Part shown: piece after piece, positions 16,023 to 24,092 of the stretch
Numbering within the stretch: position 1 is the first letter of the stretch
Layout: each line of letters opens with the position of its first letter
NCBI GenBank assembly: GCA_017939025.1
Contig: JAGBAI010000133.1
Span: 1 to 28,367, forward strand
Direction: 5' to 3'
Source: Oscillospiraceae bacterium
Lineage (GTDB): Bacteria > Bacillota_A > Clostridia > Oscillospirales > Oscillospiraceae
DNA: 28,367 nucleotides
The notes under the pieces: generated by a model
What the model was told of the DNA's origin: nothing
Database searches by the model: none
The model's input: only the letters and a program-made list of their open reading frames with translations
Made by a program: the position numbers and the translations under genes

Positions 16023-17597
16023 ATGAAAAAGTATTTGGCTCTCGTTCTGGCAATGCTGATGCTCCTGAGTGTTCTGTCCGGCTGCGGCGGCACAAAGGAA
16101 GCTGCTCCTGCCGAGACCCAGGCTGCGGCAGCGGCTCCTGCTCCTGCCAACACCGAGCCCCCTGCCGGTGCCACCTTTAAGGAAAAGGTCGTCATCGGTA
16201 CCAGCGCCCAGATTGCTACCACGGATCCCCAGTTCCAGAGCAATCTGCAGCACGACCAGATGTTCAAGATGACCCATGACCGACTGGTCAACTACAACTC
16301 CGAGACTGGCAAGATCGAACCCGAACTGGCTGAAAGCTGGACCATCAGTGATGACGGCCTGGTCTACACCTTCAAGCTGGTGGAAGGCGTCACCTTCCAT
16401 GACGGTTCTGCTTTCACCGCTGATGACGTTGTTTTCACCATCAACCGTGGCTATGACAGCTCTGTTGTGGTGGCAAAGCTGAAGAGCCTGGCAACCATCG
16501 AGGCCACTGACGATTACACCGTCGTGATGACCCTGAATGCTCCCAATGTGGACTGGCTGATGAACCTGAGCAACTGTGTCTTCTCCATTGCTTCTGAGGA
16601 AGCGGTTACTGCTGATGCTGTCAATGGCCCTGCTGTTGGTACCGGTGCATTTAAGATCAAGGAATTCTCTGCCAGCAACTATGTCGTCATGGAGCGAAAT
16701 GATGACTACTGGGCAGAGCTGCCCGTGACTAAGGAAGTCACCCTGCGTTACATTGCAGAGAATGCTACCCGTCTGATCGCCCTGCAGAATGGCGAGATCG
16801 ACATGTGCATCGATCCCTCCACCACTGAGCTGGGCCTGATCACCGAGGATGAGAACCTGGCTCTGGTTCAGTATCAGTCCTCTACCTCCACCTTCCTGTG
16901 CTTCAACACCTCCGTGGCTCCCGGCAACGACAAGAATCTCCGTCTGGCCATTGCCCATGCCATCAACATCGATGACATCATCATGGTTGCTACCAACGGT
17001 TACGCTACCCGTGCTGACCATTTCTGGGGCCCCAATACCTATGGCTACGATGATTCTATTGTTCCTTATGAGCAGGATCTGGAGAAGGCCAAGGAGTACA
17101 TGGCTGCTTCCAACTACCCCGACGGCGTTTCCATCAAGGTTCTGGTCAACGGTTCCGAGCGCATGGCTGCCCTGCAGGTTATCCAGGCTCAGCTGAAGGA
17201 AATTGGTGTTGAGATCATTATCGAAGAGGTCGACTCTGCCGGTATCTCCGCAGCTACCACTTATGCCTCTCCCACCCACGAGGCTATGCTGTACTACACC
17301 AGCTGGAACTACGAGGGCGATGACTGCCGTCGTATGTTCTACACCAACTCCAACGTCAACAAGGCAATCTACGTTAATGACGAAGTGATCGGCCTGGTGG
17401 ACGAGGCGGTTACTCTCAGCGAGGATGCTGACCGTATGGCCGTCTACTCCCAGATCCAGAACATCGTCCATGGCGATGCTCCCTGGATTCCCCTGTATTT
17501 CGGCACCAAGTGTGTTGCTACCAATAAGAACCTGAGCGGCGTTATCTATGAGCCCAACCAGCGCCACGACTTCACCTATGTCTGCGTCGCTGAGTAA
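16023..17597 (+). CDS. peptide ABC transporter substrate-binding lipoprotein (family 5)
   Basis: 524 residues. The signal peptide ends in the lipobox LSGC, with Cys21 as lipid anchor, followed by an Ala/Pro-rich linker. The rest is a bacterial extracellular solute-binding protein family 5 (DppA/OppA) domain; EPELAESWTISDDGLVYTF and DGSAFTADDVVFTINR are hallmark stretches. It captures di- or oligopeptides at the cell surface and hands them to the permeases encoded downstream. GGAGG stands before the ATG. As first gene of the sigma-54 operon it is followed by a hairpin that may protect its 3' end and raise its level over the permeases. Nickel or another small solute is a possible alternative substrate in this family. 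Confidence 0.93.
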   Translation: MKKYLALVLAMLMLLSVLSGCGGTKEAAPAETQAAAAAPAPANTEPPAGATFKEKVVIGTSAQIATTDPQFQSNLQHDQMFKMTHDRLVNYNSETGKIEPELAESWTISDDGLVYTFKLVEGVTFHDGSAFTADDVVFTINRGYDSSVVVAKLKSLATIEATDDYTVVMTLNAPNVDWLMNLSNCVFSIASEEAVTADAVNGPAVGTGAFKIKEFSASNYVVMERNDDYWAELPVTKEVTLRYIAENATRLIALQNGEIDMCIDPSTTELGLITEDENLALVQYQSSTSTFLCFNTSVAPGNDKNLRLAIAHAINIDDIIMVATNGYATRADHFWGPNTYGYDDSIVPYEQDLEKAKEYMAASNYPDGVSIKVLVNGSERMAALQVIQAQLKEIGVEIIIEEVDSAGISAATTYASPTHEAMLYYTSWNYEGDDCRRMFYTNSNVNKAIYVNDEVIGLVDEAVTLSEDADRMAVYSQIQNIVHGDAPWIPLYFGTKCVATNKNLSGVIYEPNQRHDFTYVCVAE

Positions 17598-17607
17598 CTG
17601 ACCATCC

Positions 17608-17631
17608 GGGGCAGGAGGAAACTCCTGCCCC
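17608..17631 (+). other. GAAA-loop hairpin after the binding-protein gene
   Basis: A perfect 10-bp G+C-rich stem closed by a GAAA tetraloop, 11 nt after the stop, without a T-run. Such intercistronic hairpins commonly stabilise the binding-protein mRNA or partly attenuate downstream genes; this use is inferred. Confidence 0.65.
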
Positions 17632-17652
17632 ACAAAGCAACAAACTGTGACC

Positions 17653-17881
17653 TGCAGTAGGGAGGCTTGCCCTCAAGCCGCCTTAATTCGCGCATATGTA
17701 TGATTTTGTTAAGGCTTTGCGTTTTTAATGTGAAAATCATACGCAGACGGGATTCTGTGACGTTCTATCTGGAAAAACATAGAATCAACAACGCCATAAG
17801 GCGACGTTTTTCAATTTGGAATCAAATAATCCGATTTGAAAAACAGCATTAAGCGGCTTGAGGAGAAGCCGCCCTACGGCA
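17653..17881. mobile_element. MITE-like non-coding element within the operon (~229 bp)
   Basis: The ends are imperfect inverted repeats of about 33 bp (17653-17686 and 17849-17881). Read inward, both begin TGC(A/C)GTAGGG(A/C)GGCTT and continue to CCTCAAGCCGC and TTAA. The inside contains further inverted segments (for example GATTTT/AAAATC near 17701 and 17736, and GTTTTTCAA/TTGAAAAAC near 17804 and 17836) but no believable gene. No clear target duplication was found. It fills the otherwise unusual 370-bp gap between the binding-protein and permease genes. Short, non-coding and with terminal inverted repeats, it fits a MITE; the transposase family is not identified. Confidence 0.68.
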
Positions 17882-17967
17882 AATGCGTCCGGTAATTGTG
17901 CTACTTAAGGTGCGGAAAACAGCATCCCCACCTTTTTGTTATCTTCCTGTGAATGGAGGTCGTATTT

Positions 17968-18912
17968 TTGTATCGTTACGTATTCAAGCGCCTGCTGCAG
18001 ATCATCCCGGTGATTTTGGGCGTTTCCTTTATCATTTACATGGCGATGGATCTGGCTCCCGGTGATATTGTAGCCCTTCTGACCCCGGATAACGCAACTC
18101 CGGAACAGATCGAGGCCATCCGCCATCAATATGGTTATGACCGCAGTGTATTCTACCGGTATTTTCTGTATATGAAGGATCTGCTCACCGGCGATCTGGG
18201 TGTTTCTTATATCAATGGCCAGTCCGTCTGGAGTGTGTTTATTGAGCGGCTGCCTGCCACTGTGGAACTGGCTATTGGATCTTTGGTGGTTTCCAGTGTG
18301 ATTGCCATTCCTCTGGGTATTTTCTCTGCCAATAATAACGGCACCTGGAAGGACAATATTTCCATGACTGCCGCTATGATCGGCCTGTCCATGCCTGTGT
18401 TCTGGCTGGGTCTGCTGATGATCATTCTCTTCTCCCAGAATCTGGGATGGTTCCCCTCCAGCGGCAACACGATGGGACTTAAGAGCCTTGTGCTGCCTGC
18501 AATCACCTGCGGTATCTATAATACTGCTGTGCTGACCCGTACAACCCGTTCCTCCATGCTGGATGTAGCCCGGCAGGATTATCTGGATACAGCCCGGGCA
18601 AAGGGCGTTTCTGAGCGGAACGTGACGTTGAAGCATGCCCTGAAAAATGCGCTTATTCCCATTATTACCGTGGCCGGTACCCAGGTTGCCACCTCTTTGG
18701 GCGGCAGTGTTCTCACAGAGACGGTCTTTGCCTGGCCTGGCATCGGCAAGACCATCGTGGACGCGGTGAACCAGCGGGATGTGCCGATGGTTACCGGCTG
18801 CATCGTCATGTCCACCATCCTCATCAGCCTGGTTCTGCTGCTGGTGGACTTGCTGTACGCGATGGTGGATCCCCGAATCAAGGCTCAGTATAAGAAGGGA
18901 GGCAAGCGTTAA
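17968..18912 (+). CDS. peptide ABC transporter permease, DppB/OppB type
   Basis: 314-residue inner-membrane subunit. It begins MYRYVFKRLLQIIPVILGVSF, the typical DppB start with helix 1; further helices follow, and the conserved cytoplasmic loop (DYLDTARAKGVSERNVTLKHALKNALIPI) contains the EAA-type motif that docks the ATPases. I favour the TTG at 17968, because GGAGGT lies 7 nt before it and proteins of the family start there; the ATG at 17953 overlaps that ribosome site. It ends in a TAATG overlap with the next permease. Confidence 0.92.
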   Translation: MYRYVFKRLLQIIPVILGVSFIIYMAMDLAPGDIVALLTPDNATPEQIEAIRHQYGYDRSVFYRYFLYMKDLLTGDLGVSYINGQSVWSVFIERLPATVELAIGSLVVSSVIAIPLGIFSANNNGTWKDNISMTAAMIGLSMPVFWLGLLMIILFSQNLGWFPSSGNTMGLKSLVLPAITCGIYNTAVLTRTTRSSMLDVARQDYLDTARAKGVSERNVTLKHALKNALIPIITVAGTQVATSLGGSVLTETVFAWPGIGKTIVDAVNQRDVPMVTGCIVMSTILISLVLLLVDLLYAMVDPRIKAQYKKGGKR

Positions 18913-19796
18913 TGACAGAACAGAAAACTACTCCCAATCAGAAGAAAAAACGCGGTCAGGCCGGAGAGGTCTGGCATCAGCTGAAAAAGAACAAGGGCGC
19001 CATGATCGGACTGTTTCTGATCGCTGCCATTTTCCTTGCCACCATAGGTGCAAACCTGTTTTTGGACTATGAGGAACAGGTCATTGGCATGAATGTCATG
19101 GAACGCCTTCAGGGCCCCAGTATGAAGCACTGGATGGGAACGGATGATATGGGCCGTGACATCTTCCTGCGGATCCTCTACGGCGCAAAGTATTCTCTTT
19201 CCGTCGGTGTGGTGGCCGTGCTGATCGCGGTTGCCATTGGTGTGCCGCTGGGTGCCTTTGCCGGTTATTTTGGCGGTATTCTGGAAGATATCATCATGCG
19301 TGTGACGGATATCTTTGCGGCTGTGCCCAATATCCTGATGGCCATTGTTGTGGTTTCGGCGCTGGGGCAGGGTATGGGTAACCTGATGATCGCAGTAGGT
19401 CTTTGCTCGATCCCGCAGTTTGTCCGTATTACCCGCGCTTCGGTGCTGACAGTACGGGATCAGGAATATGTGGAGGCGGCACGGGCTGTAGGCCGGTCGG
19501 AGTTGCAGATCATCTTCGGTCATGTACTGCCCAACTGCTTAAGCCCTATCATTGTTCAGACCACCCTGCGTATTGCTTCTGCCATTATCACCGCTGCTGC
19601 GTTGAGTTATCTGGGACTGGGTGTTGTTCCCCCTGCTCCCGAGTGGGGTGCTATGCTGAGCTACGGCAGAAACTTTATCCGTGGTTACAGCTATATGACG
19701 CTGTTTCCGGGACTTGCCATCATGATCACGGTTCTGGCGTTGAATCTGCTGGGCGACGGCCTGCGGGATGCGCTGGATCCCAAACTGAGAAAGTAA
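18912..19796 (+). CDS. peptide ABC transporter permease, DppC/OppC type
   Basis: 294 residues with a polar basic N-terminus, a first helix (about 31-50), a surface domain around MGTDDMGRDIFLRILYG (a DppC hallmark), further helices and the EAA loop (QEYVEAARAVGRSELQIIFGHVLPN). It forms the heterodimeric channel with the preceding permease. The ATG overlaps the upstream TAA by one base, with GGGAGG before it. Confidence 0.93.
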   Translation: MTEQKTTPNQKKKRGQAGEVWHQLKKNKGAMIGLFLIAAIFLATIGANLFLDYEEQVIGMNVMERLQGPSMKHWMGTDDMGRDIFLRILYGAKYSLSVGVVAVLIAVAIGVPLGAFAGYFGGILEDIIMRVTDIFAAVPNILMAIVVVSALGQGMGNLMIAVGLCSIPQFVRITRASVLTVRDQEYVEAARAVGRSELQIIFGHVLPNCLSPIIVQTTLRIASAIITAAALSYLGLGVVPPAPEWGAMLSYGRNFIRGYSYMTLFPGLAIMITVLALNLLGDGLRDALDPKLRK

Positions 19797-19809
19797 GAGG
19801 CGGCTGCAT

Positions 19810-20817
19810 ATGAATCAGGACGAATTGGTATTAAAGGTCGATGACCTTTGCGTGCAGTTTATTATTGACGGCGTAGTGGTGGAAGCTGTCAATGGTGTTT
19901 CCTTCCAGGTAAAACAGGGCAAAACTGTGGGACTGGTGGGTGAGACCGGTGCCGGTAAGACAACCACAGCCAAAGCCATCATGCATCTGATCCCGGATCC
20001 TCCCGGAAAGATCCAGCGGGGCAGCATCAGTCTCTGCGGCAAGGATGTGCTGGCTATGACGAAAAAGGATCTGGAGCAGGTTCGCGGTGTGGATGTGGCG
20101 ATGATTTTCCAGGATCCTATGACCGCGTTGAATCCTGTCTACACCGTAGGTGAGCAGATCGCGGAAAGTATTGCCATCCACGAGCATCTGGGCCAGAAGG
20201 AGGCTTATGCCAGGGCACAGGAAATGCTGGAGATCGTGGGAATCCCCGGTTCCCGTGCAGGGGATTATCCGCACCAGTTCTCCGGCGGTATGAAGCAGCG
20301 TGTGGTCATTGCCATGGCTCTGGCCTGCAACCCCAAGCTGCTGATCGCCGATGAACCTACCACTGCTCTGGATGTGACCATCCAGGCCCAGGTGCTGGAT
20401 CTGATGCGGAATTTACGGGAAAAATACAATATGGCCATGATCATGATCACCCATGATCTGGGCATCGTGGCGGAGATCTGTGACGAAGTGGCCGTTATGT
20501 ATGCCGGTAAAATCATCGAACAGGGTACCCTGGAAGAGGTGTTCAACAACACCAGGCATCCTTACACGGAGGGCCTGTTTAACTCTTTGCCCAATATCAA
20601 CAACCGTCAGGCAGAGCTGAAGCCTATTCCCGGTCTGATGCCTGATCCTTCCAATCTGCCCAGGGGCTGTGCCTTTGCGCCCCGGTGTCCTTATGCAACG
20701 GCTGCCTGCGAAGAAAAGAGTCCCAGCCTGCATGTCTTTGGGGAGGGGCACAGTGTGCTGTGTACTGCCTATGACACACCGGGATTCCACATTGAAAGGG
20801 GAATGCGCCATGGCTGA
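19810..20817 (+). CDS. peptide ABC transporter ATPase, DppD/OppD type
   Basis: 335 residues. Walker A GETGAGKTT (44-52), Q-loop IFQDPMTALNP, signature FSGGMKQR (157-164), Walker B LLIADEPTTALD and a C-terminal oligopeptide-transporter extension with the cysteine-bearing segment CAFAPRCPYATAAC. Energises uptake together with the DppF-type subunit. AGAGGCGG precedes the ATG. It overlaps the next gene by 8 bp. Confidence 0.95.
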   Translation: MNQDELVLKVDDLCVQFIIDGVVVEAVNGVSFQVKQGKTVGLVGETGAGKTTTAKAIMHLIPDPPGKIQRGSISLCGKDVLAMTKKDLEQVRGVDVAMIFQDPMTALNPVYTVGEQIAESIAIHEHLGQKEAYARAQEMLEIVGIPGSRAGDYPHQFSGGMKQRVVIAMALACNPKLLIADEPTTALDVTIQAQVLDLMRNLREKYNMAMIMITHDLGIVAEICDEVAVMYAGKIIEQGTLEEVFNNTRHPYTEGLFNSLPNINNRQAELKPIPGLMPDPSNLPRGCAFAPRCPYATAACEEKSPSLHVFGEGHSVLCTAYDTPGFHIERGMRHG

Positions 20818-21763
20818 TAATATTTTGGAAGTTCGTGGTCTGAAAAAGTATTTTAAGACCCCCTCCGGTATGCTTCATGCGGTGGATGATGTATCTTTCT
20901 CCATAGAACGGGGGAAGACGCTGGGGATCGTCGGTGAATCCGGCTGCGGTAAATCGACTACGGGCCGGTGCATCCTGCGGCTGATCGAGCCTACTGCCGG
21001 GCAGGTAGTCTTTGATGGTGTGGATGTCAGCGTTCTGTCCAAAAGCGAGATGCGCAAAATGCGTAAGGAAATGCAGATCGTATTCCAGGATCCTTTTTCC
21101 TCTCTGGATCCCAGAAAGACTGTCAGCCAGATCATTGCGGAACCCATTATTGCCAACAAGCTGCTGAAGAACAAGGCAGATATTGAAAAACGTGTCAAAG
21201 AGCTGATGGATACTGTGGGCATTGCCGAGCGTCTTATGGATGCCTACCCCCACGAGCTGGATGGCGGCCGCCGCCAGCGTGTGGGTATTGCCCGGGCTCT
21301 GGCAGTGGAACCGAAGTTCATTGTTTGTGATGAGCCGGTTTCTGCTCTGGACGTTTCTATCCAGGCTCAGATCCTGAATCTGCTGAAAAAGCTCCAGAAG
21401 GAAATGGGACTGACCTATGTGTTCATAACCCACGATTTGAGTGTTGTCAATCATTTCTCTGACGACATCGCGGTCATGTATCTGGGCCAGCTGGTGGAGA
21501 AGGCTTCGGCGGAGGAGATGTTTGCAAATCCTCTGCATCCTTATACGAAAGCGCTGCTTTCCGCCATTCCCATTCCGGAAGTGGGCGCCAAGAAACAGCG
21601 GATCCTGCTGAAGGGCGAAATTACGTCTCCCATCGAGCCGCCGGATGAATGCCGCTTTGCCAAGCGCTGCATGTATGCCTGCGAAAAGTGCACCGGTAAG
21701 TGCCCTGAGCTGCGGGAGGTTTCTCCTGGCCATTTCGTAGCCTGCCACTTGGTGGAGGAATAA
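20810..21763 (+). CDS. peptide ABC transporter ATPase, DppF/OppF type
   Basis: 317 residues. Walker A GESGCGKST (42-50), Q-loop VFQDPFSSLDP, Walker B FIVCDEPVSALD and the C-terminal extension with CRFAKRCMYACEKC. The ABC signature reads LDGGRRQR (150-157) instead of the standard LSGGQRQR; I recall this variant from other clostridial OppF-like proteins, so it is probably functional. The ATG at 20810 lies inside the end of the preceding gene, consistent with coupled translation. The open frame upstream (from 20669) is the DppD-type gene in another frame. Confidence 0.94.
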   Translation: MADNILEVRGLKKYFKTPSGMLHAVDDVSFSIERGKTLGIVGESGCGKSTTGRCILRLIEPTAGQVVFDGVDVSVLSKSEMRKMRKEMQIVFQDPFSSLDPRKTVSQIIAEPIIANKLLKNKADIEKRVKELMDTVGIAERLMDAYPHELDGGRRQRVGIARALAVEPKFIVCDEPVSALDVSIQAQILNLLKKLQKEMGLTYVFITHDLSVVNHFSDDIAVMYLGQLVEKASAEEMFANPLHPYTKALLSAIPIPEVGAKKQRILLKGEITSPIEPPDECRFAKRCMYACEKCTGKCPELREVSPGHFVACHLVEE

Positions 21764-21766
21764 GCC

Positions 21767-23116
21767 ATGACAGAAAGACAGGCGTTTTTGCTTGGTTGTG
21801 TGGAAAAACACCGACAGCTGATTTTTGATGCGGAACGCCATATTTTCCACAATCCGGAACCGGGCTTCCGGGAATGGAAGACCTGTGCCTATCTGGCTGA
21901 AAAGTTCCGGGAACTGGGATATACGCTGACAGAAGCAGGAACTATTCCCGGCTTCTATACAGATATCGATACCGGAAGGCCTGGCCCCCGGGTCTTGGTT
22001 ATGGGTGAAATGGACGCACTGGGATGCCCCAATCACCCGGATGCTGTGGATGGCATTGCCCATGCCTGCGGACACAATGCCCAGTCGGCTGGTCTGCTGG
22101 GTGTGGCGGCTGCTTTGGCGGAGCCGGGGGCTTTGGAGGGGTTGTCCGGTTCCATCCGCCTTATGGCGGTACCGGCAGAGGAAATGGTGCAGCTGGAATT
22201 CCGGAACGGTCTGCGCAAACAGGGGATTATCCGGTTTTTAAGCGGCAAAGCAGAATTTATGGCAAGGGGTTTCATGAAGGACGTGGATATGGCGGTACTG
22301 ATCCACACCCGGGATTTAAAGGATAAGGATTTCTTCTCCAGAAGAGGCTCCAATGGCTTTGTCCGCAAGGAGGTCATCTACCGGGGCGTCGCGGCCCATG
22401 CCGCCAGCGCACCGGAGGATGGTGTCAATGCCCTTTATGCAGCGACCCTTGGTTTGCAGGCGGTTAATTCTCTCCGGGAAACCTTCCGGGAGGATCAGAA
22501 AATCCGTGTTCACGGTATCATCACCCATGGCGGCGCTGCTGCCAATGTGATCCCCGATGAAGTCCATCTGGAATTAGCGGTCCGAGGTGCGCAGGTGGAG
22601 ACTATCCGCTCTGTGGCGAAAAAGGTGGATCGTGCTCTGGTGGGTGCAGCTGTTTCGCTGGGAGCACAGATCGAGATTCACAATCAGCCAGGTTACACGC
22701 CGCTGCTCAACGAACCATCCTTCCTGGAAGTCTTTAAGGAATGCGCCGAGGTCATTTCTGGGCCGGAAAAGGTCAATATTGACCGGGGAAACTGGTCTAC
22801 CGGCAGTACGGATATGGGTGATATGTGCGCTGTGATGCCGACGATCCAGCCTTATGCAACCGGTGCGGTGGGCAAGGGCCATGGTGCGGATTATCAGATT
22901 GCGGATCCGGAAAAAGCCTGCGTCAATTCTGCCAAGGCAGAGATCTTGCTGCTGGATGCCCTTCTGAAAGAAGATGCGCGGAAAGCCAGAAAGATCATTT
23001 CCGGTTTCCAGGCACCGTTTACCCAGGAAGAATATATTGCCTATCTGGACAGCTGTTTTGCGGAAGACTGTCCCATTGAATATGGGACTGATGGCACTAT
23101 CCGGCTGTTTGGATAA
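21767..23116 (+). CDS. M20-family amidohydrolase / peptidase
   Basis: 449-residue predicted cytosolic zinc enzyme. Metal ligands are in VMGEMDALGC, in HACGHN (Cys101, His103) and in PAEEM (Glu138/Glu139); a HAASAPEDGVNAL segment belongs to the dimerisation domain of the M20D/aminoacylase-hippuricase group. Members hydrolyse N-acyl or aminoacyl amide bonds, for example in N-acyl amino acids or p-aminobenzoyl-glutamate. The gene begins 3 bp after the ATPase stop and uses GGAGG lying in its end. Position in the operon suggests it cleaves the imported peptide or conjugate (inference). Confidence 0.88.
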   Translation: MTERQAFLLGCVEKHRQLIFDAERHIFHNPEPGFREWKTCAYLAEKFRELGYTLTEAGTIPGFYTDIDTGRPGPRVLVMGEMDALGCPNHPDAVDGIAHACGHNAQSAGLLGVAAALAEPGALEGLSGSIRLMAVPAEEMVQLEFRNGLRKQGIIRFLSGKAEFMARGFMKDVDMAVLIHTRDLKDKDFFSRRGSNGFVRKEVIYRGVAAHAASAPEDGVNALYAATLGLQAVNSLRETFREDQKIRVHGIITHGGAAANVIPDEVHLELAVRGAQVETIRSVAKKVDRALVGAAVSLGAQIEIHNQPGYTPLLNEPSFLEVFKECAEVISGPEKVNIDRGNWSTGSTDMGDMCAVMPTIQPYATGAVGKGHGADYQIADPEKACVNSAKAEILLLDALLKEDARKARKIISGFQAPFTQEEYIAYLDSCFAEDCPIEYGTDGTIRLFG

Positions 23117-23124
23117 AAAACATC

Positions 23125-23154
23125 AAGCGCTGCACGTATTTTCGTGCAGCGCTT
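23125..23154 (+). other. intercistronic hairpin after the M20 gene
   Basis: A perfect 12-bp stem (23125-23136 with 23143-23154) with a 6-nt loop TATTTT and no T-run behind it. Too weak to be a regular terminator; it may mark RNA processing or partial attenuation before the PHP gene. Confidence 0.5.
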
Positions 23155-23175
23155 AACAGAAAGGACGGTTATTGC

Positions 23176-24087
23176 GTGAGACGTTCTTATTTTGTCGCGG
23201 AAGGCCAGTGGCTGAAGGGCAATCTGCACAGTCACACTACGGTTTCTGACGGCGTTTACACACCGGAGGAAATGGCAGCCGATTATGCAGCCCGGGACTA
23301 CGACTTTATTTCCATGACGGATCATAATGTATTTGTACCCCACCCGGAGCTGGAAGGCGAAGGGCTTCTGATGCTGACCGGCGTGGAGCATGATCTGGCT
23401 TACTCCCGGACAAAGTGCATTCATGTGGTGGGCACTGGCCGGGCAGATCAGACGAAAACCGGCTACGATTGCCGAAAATATCCTCCGGAAGAGCTGACAG
23501 ATCAGCAGCTGATCGATCTGATGGCGGATGATGGGCAATTCGTTGCCCTGGCTCACCCCATCTGGTCCCGAATGGAGCCGGAAGAGGTGGCTGCACTGGT
23601 AAATTTCCATGCCATCGAGGTTTTCAACAACGGATGTGAAAACCTTTGCCATGCCGGTCACGGTGAAGTCTACTGGGATATGTTGCTGCGCCGGGGGCAT
23701 AAGGTCTACGGAACGGCCTCGGATGATACCCACAGGAAGCACGATGCCTTCGGCGGCTGGGTCATGGTAAAAGCAAAGGAGAAAAACAATGCTTCTATTC
23801 TGGAAGCGCTCTTTTCCGGACAGTTCTATGCCTCCTCCGGACCGGAAATCCTGGATTTTGGCCTGGATGGCGACCGGGTATATGTAACCTGCTCTTCCTG
23901 CCGGGAGATCCATTTTGTCAGCTATCCGCCCCGGGGGCAGTCGCAGTTTGCTCCGGAAGGAGGGACTCTGACAGAAGGTACTTACACACTGAAAGGTGGG
24001 GAGCACTACATCCGCATAGAATGTATCGATCATGCCGGGCGCGCTGCCTGGACAAATCCCATTTTCTTTGATGCCCGAAAGGGGTGA
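23176..24087 (+). CDS. PHP-domain metal-dependent phosphoesterase / hydrolase
   Basis: 303 residues. The N-terminal PHP domain has the expected metal ligands: GNLHSHTTVSDG (His18, His20), MTDHN (His50), Glu71, His83, a later AHP motif and DDTH. PHP proteins remove phosphate from small molecules or nucleotides, or act as amidohydrolase-like enzymes. The C-terminal 90 residues look like a beta-sandwich appendage (GGEHYIRIECIDHAGRAAWTNP), as in some secreted or cell-associated PHP proteins, but there is no signal peptide. The GTG at 23176 is supported by AAGGACGG about 8 nt upstream. Its substrate in this operon is unknown. Confidence 0.85.
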   Translation: MRRSYFVAEGQWLKGNLHSHTTVSDGVYTPEEMAADYAARDYDFISMTDHNVFVPHPELEGEGLLMLTGVEHDLAYSRTKCIHVVGTGRADQTKTGYDCRKYPPEELTDQQLIDLMADDGQFVALAHPIWSRMEPEEVAALVNFHAIEVFNNGCENLCHAGHGEVYWDMLLRRGHKVYGTASDDTHRKHDAFGGWVMVKAKEKNNASILEALFSGQFYASSGPEILDFGLDGDRVYVTCSSCREIHFVSYPPRGQSQFAPEGGTLTEGTYTLKGGEHYIRIECIDHAGRAAWTNPIFFDARKG

Positions 24088-24092
24088 ACTTC

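Noticed and set aside
15978..17633. Long minus-strand open frame (551 codons) opposite the binding-protein gene
   Set aside because: Gly/Val/Asp repeats mirror the codon use of the plus-strand gene; the sense frame has lipobox, ribosome site and promoter.
17667..17852. 61-codon open frame inside the MITE-like element
   Set aside because: No ribosome site or protein-like pattern; explained by the inverted-repeat structure.
20624..22075. Minus-strand open frame of 483 codons spanning parts of two transporter ATPase genes and the M20 gene
   Set aside because: It crosses three real genes in antisense and shows no domain.
24084..24092. Alternative GTG start of the M81 gene overlapping the PHP stop
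   Set aside because: The ATG at 24093 has better spacing to AAAGGGG and gives the family-like N-terminus.
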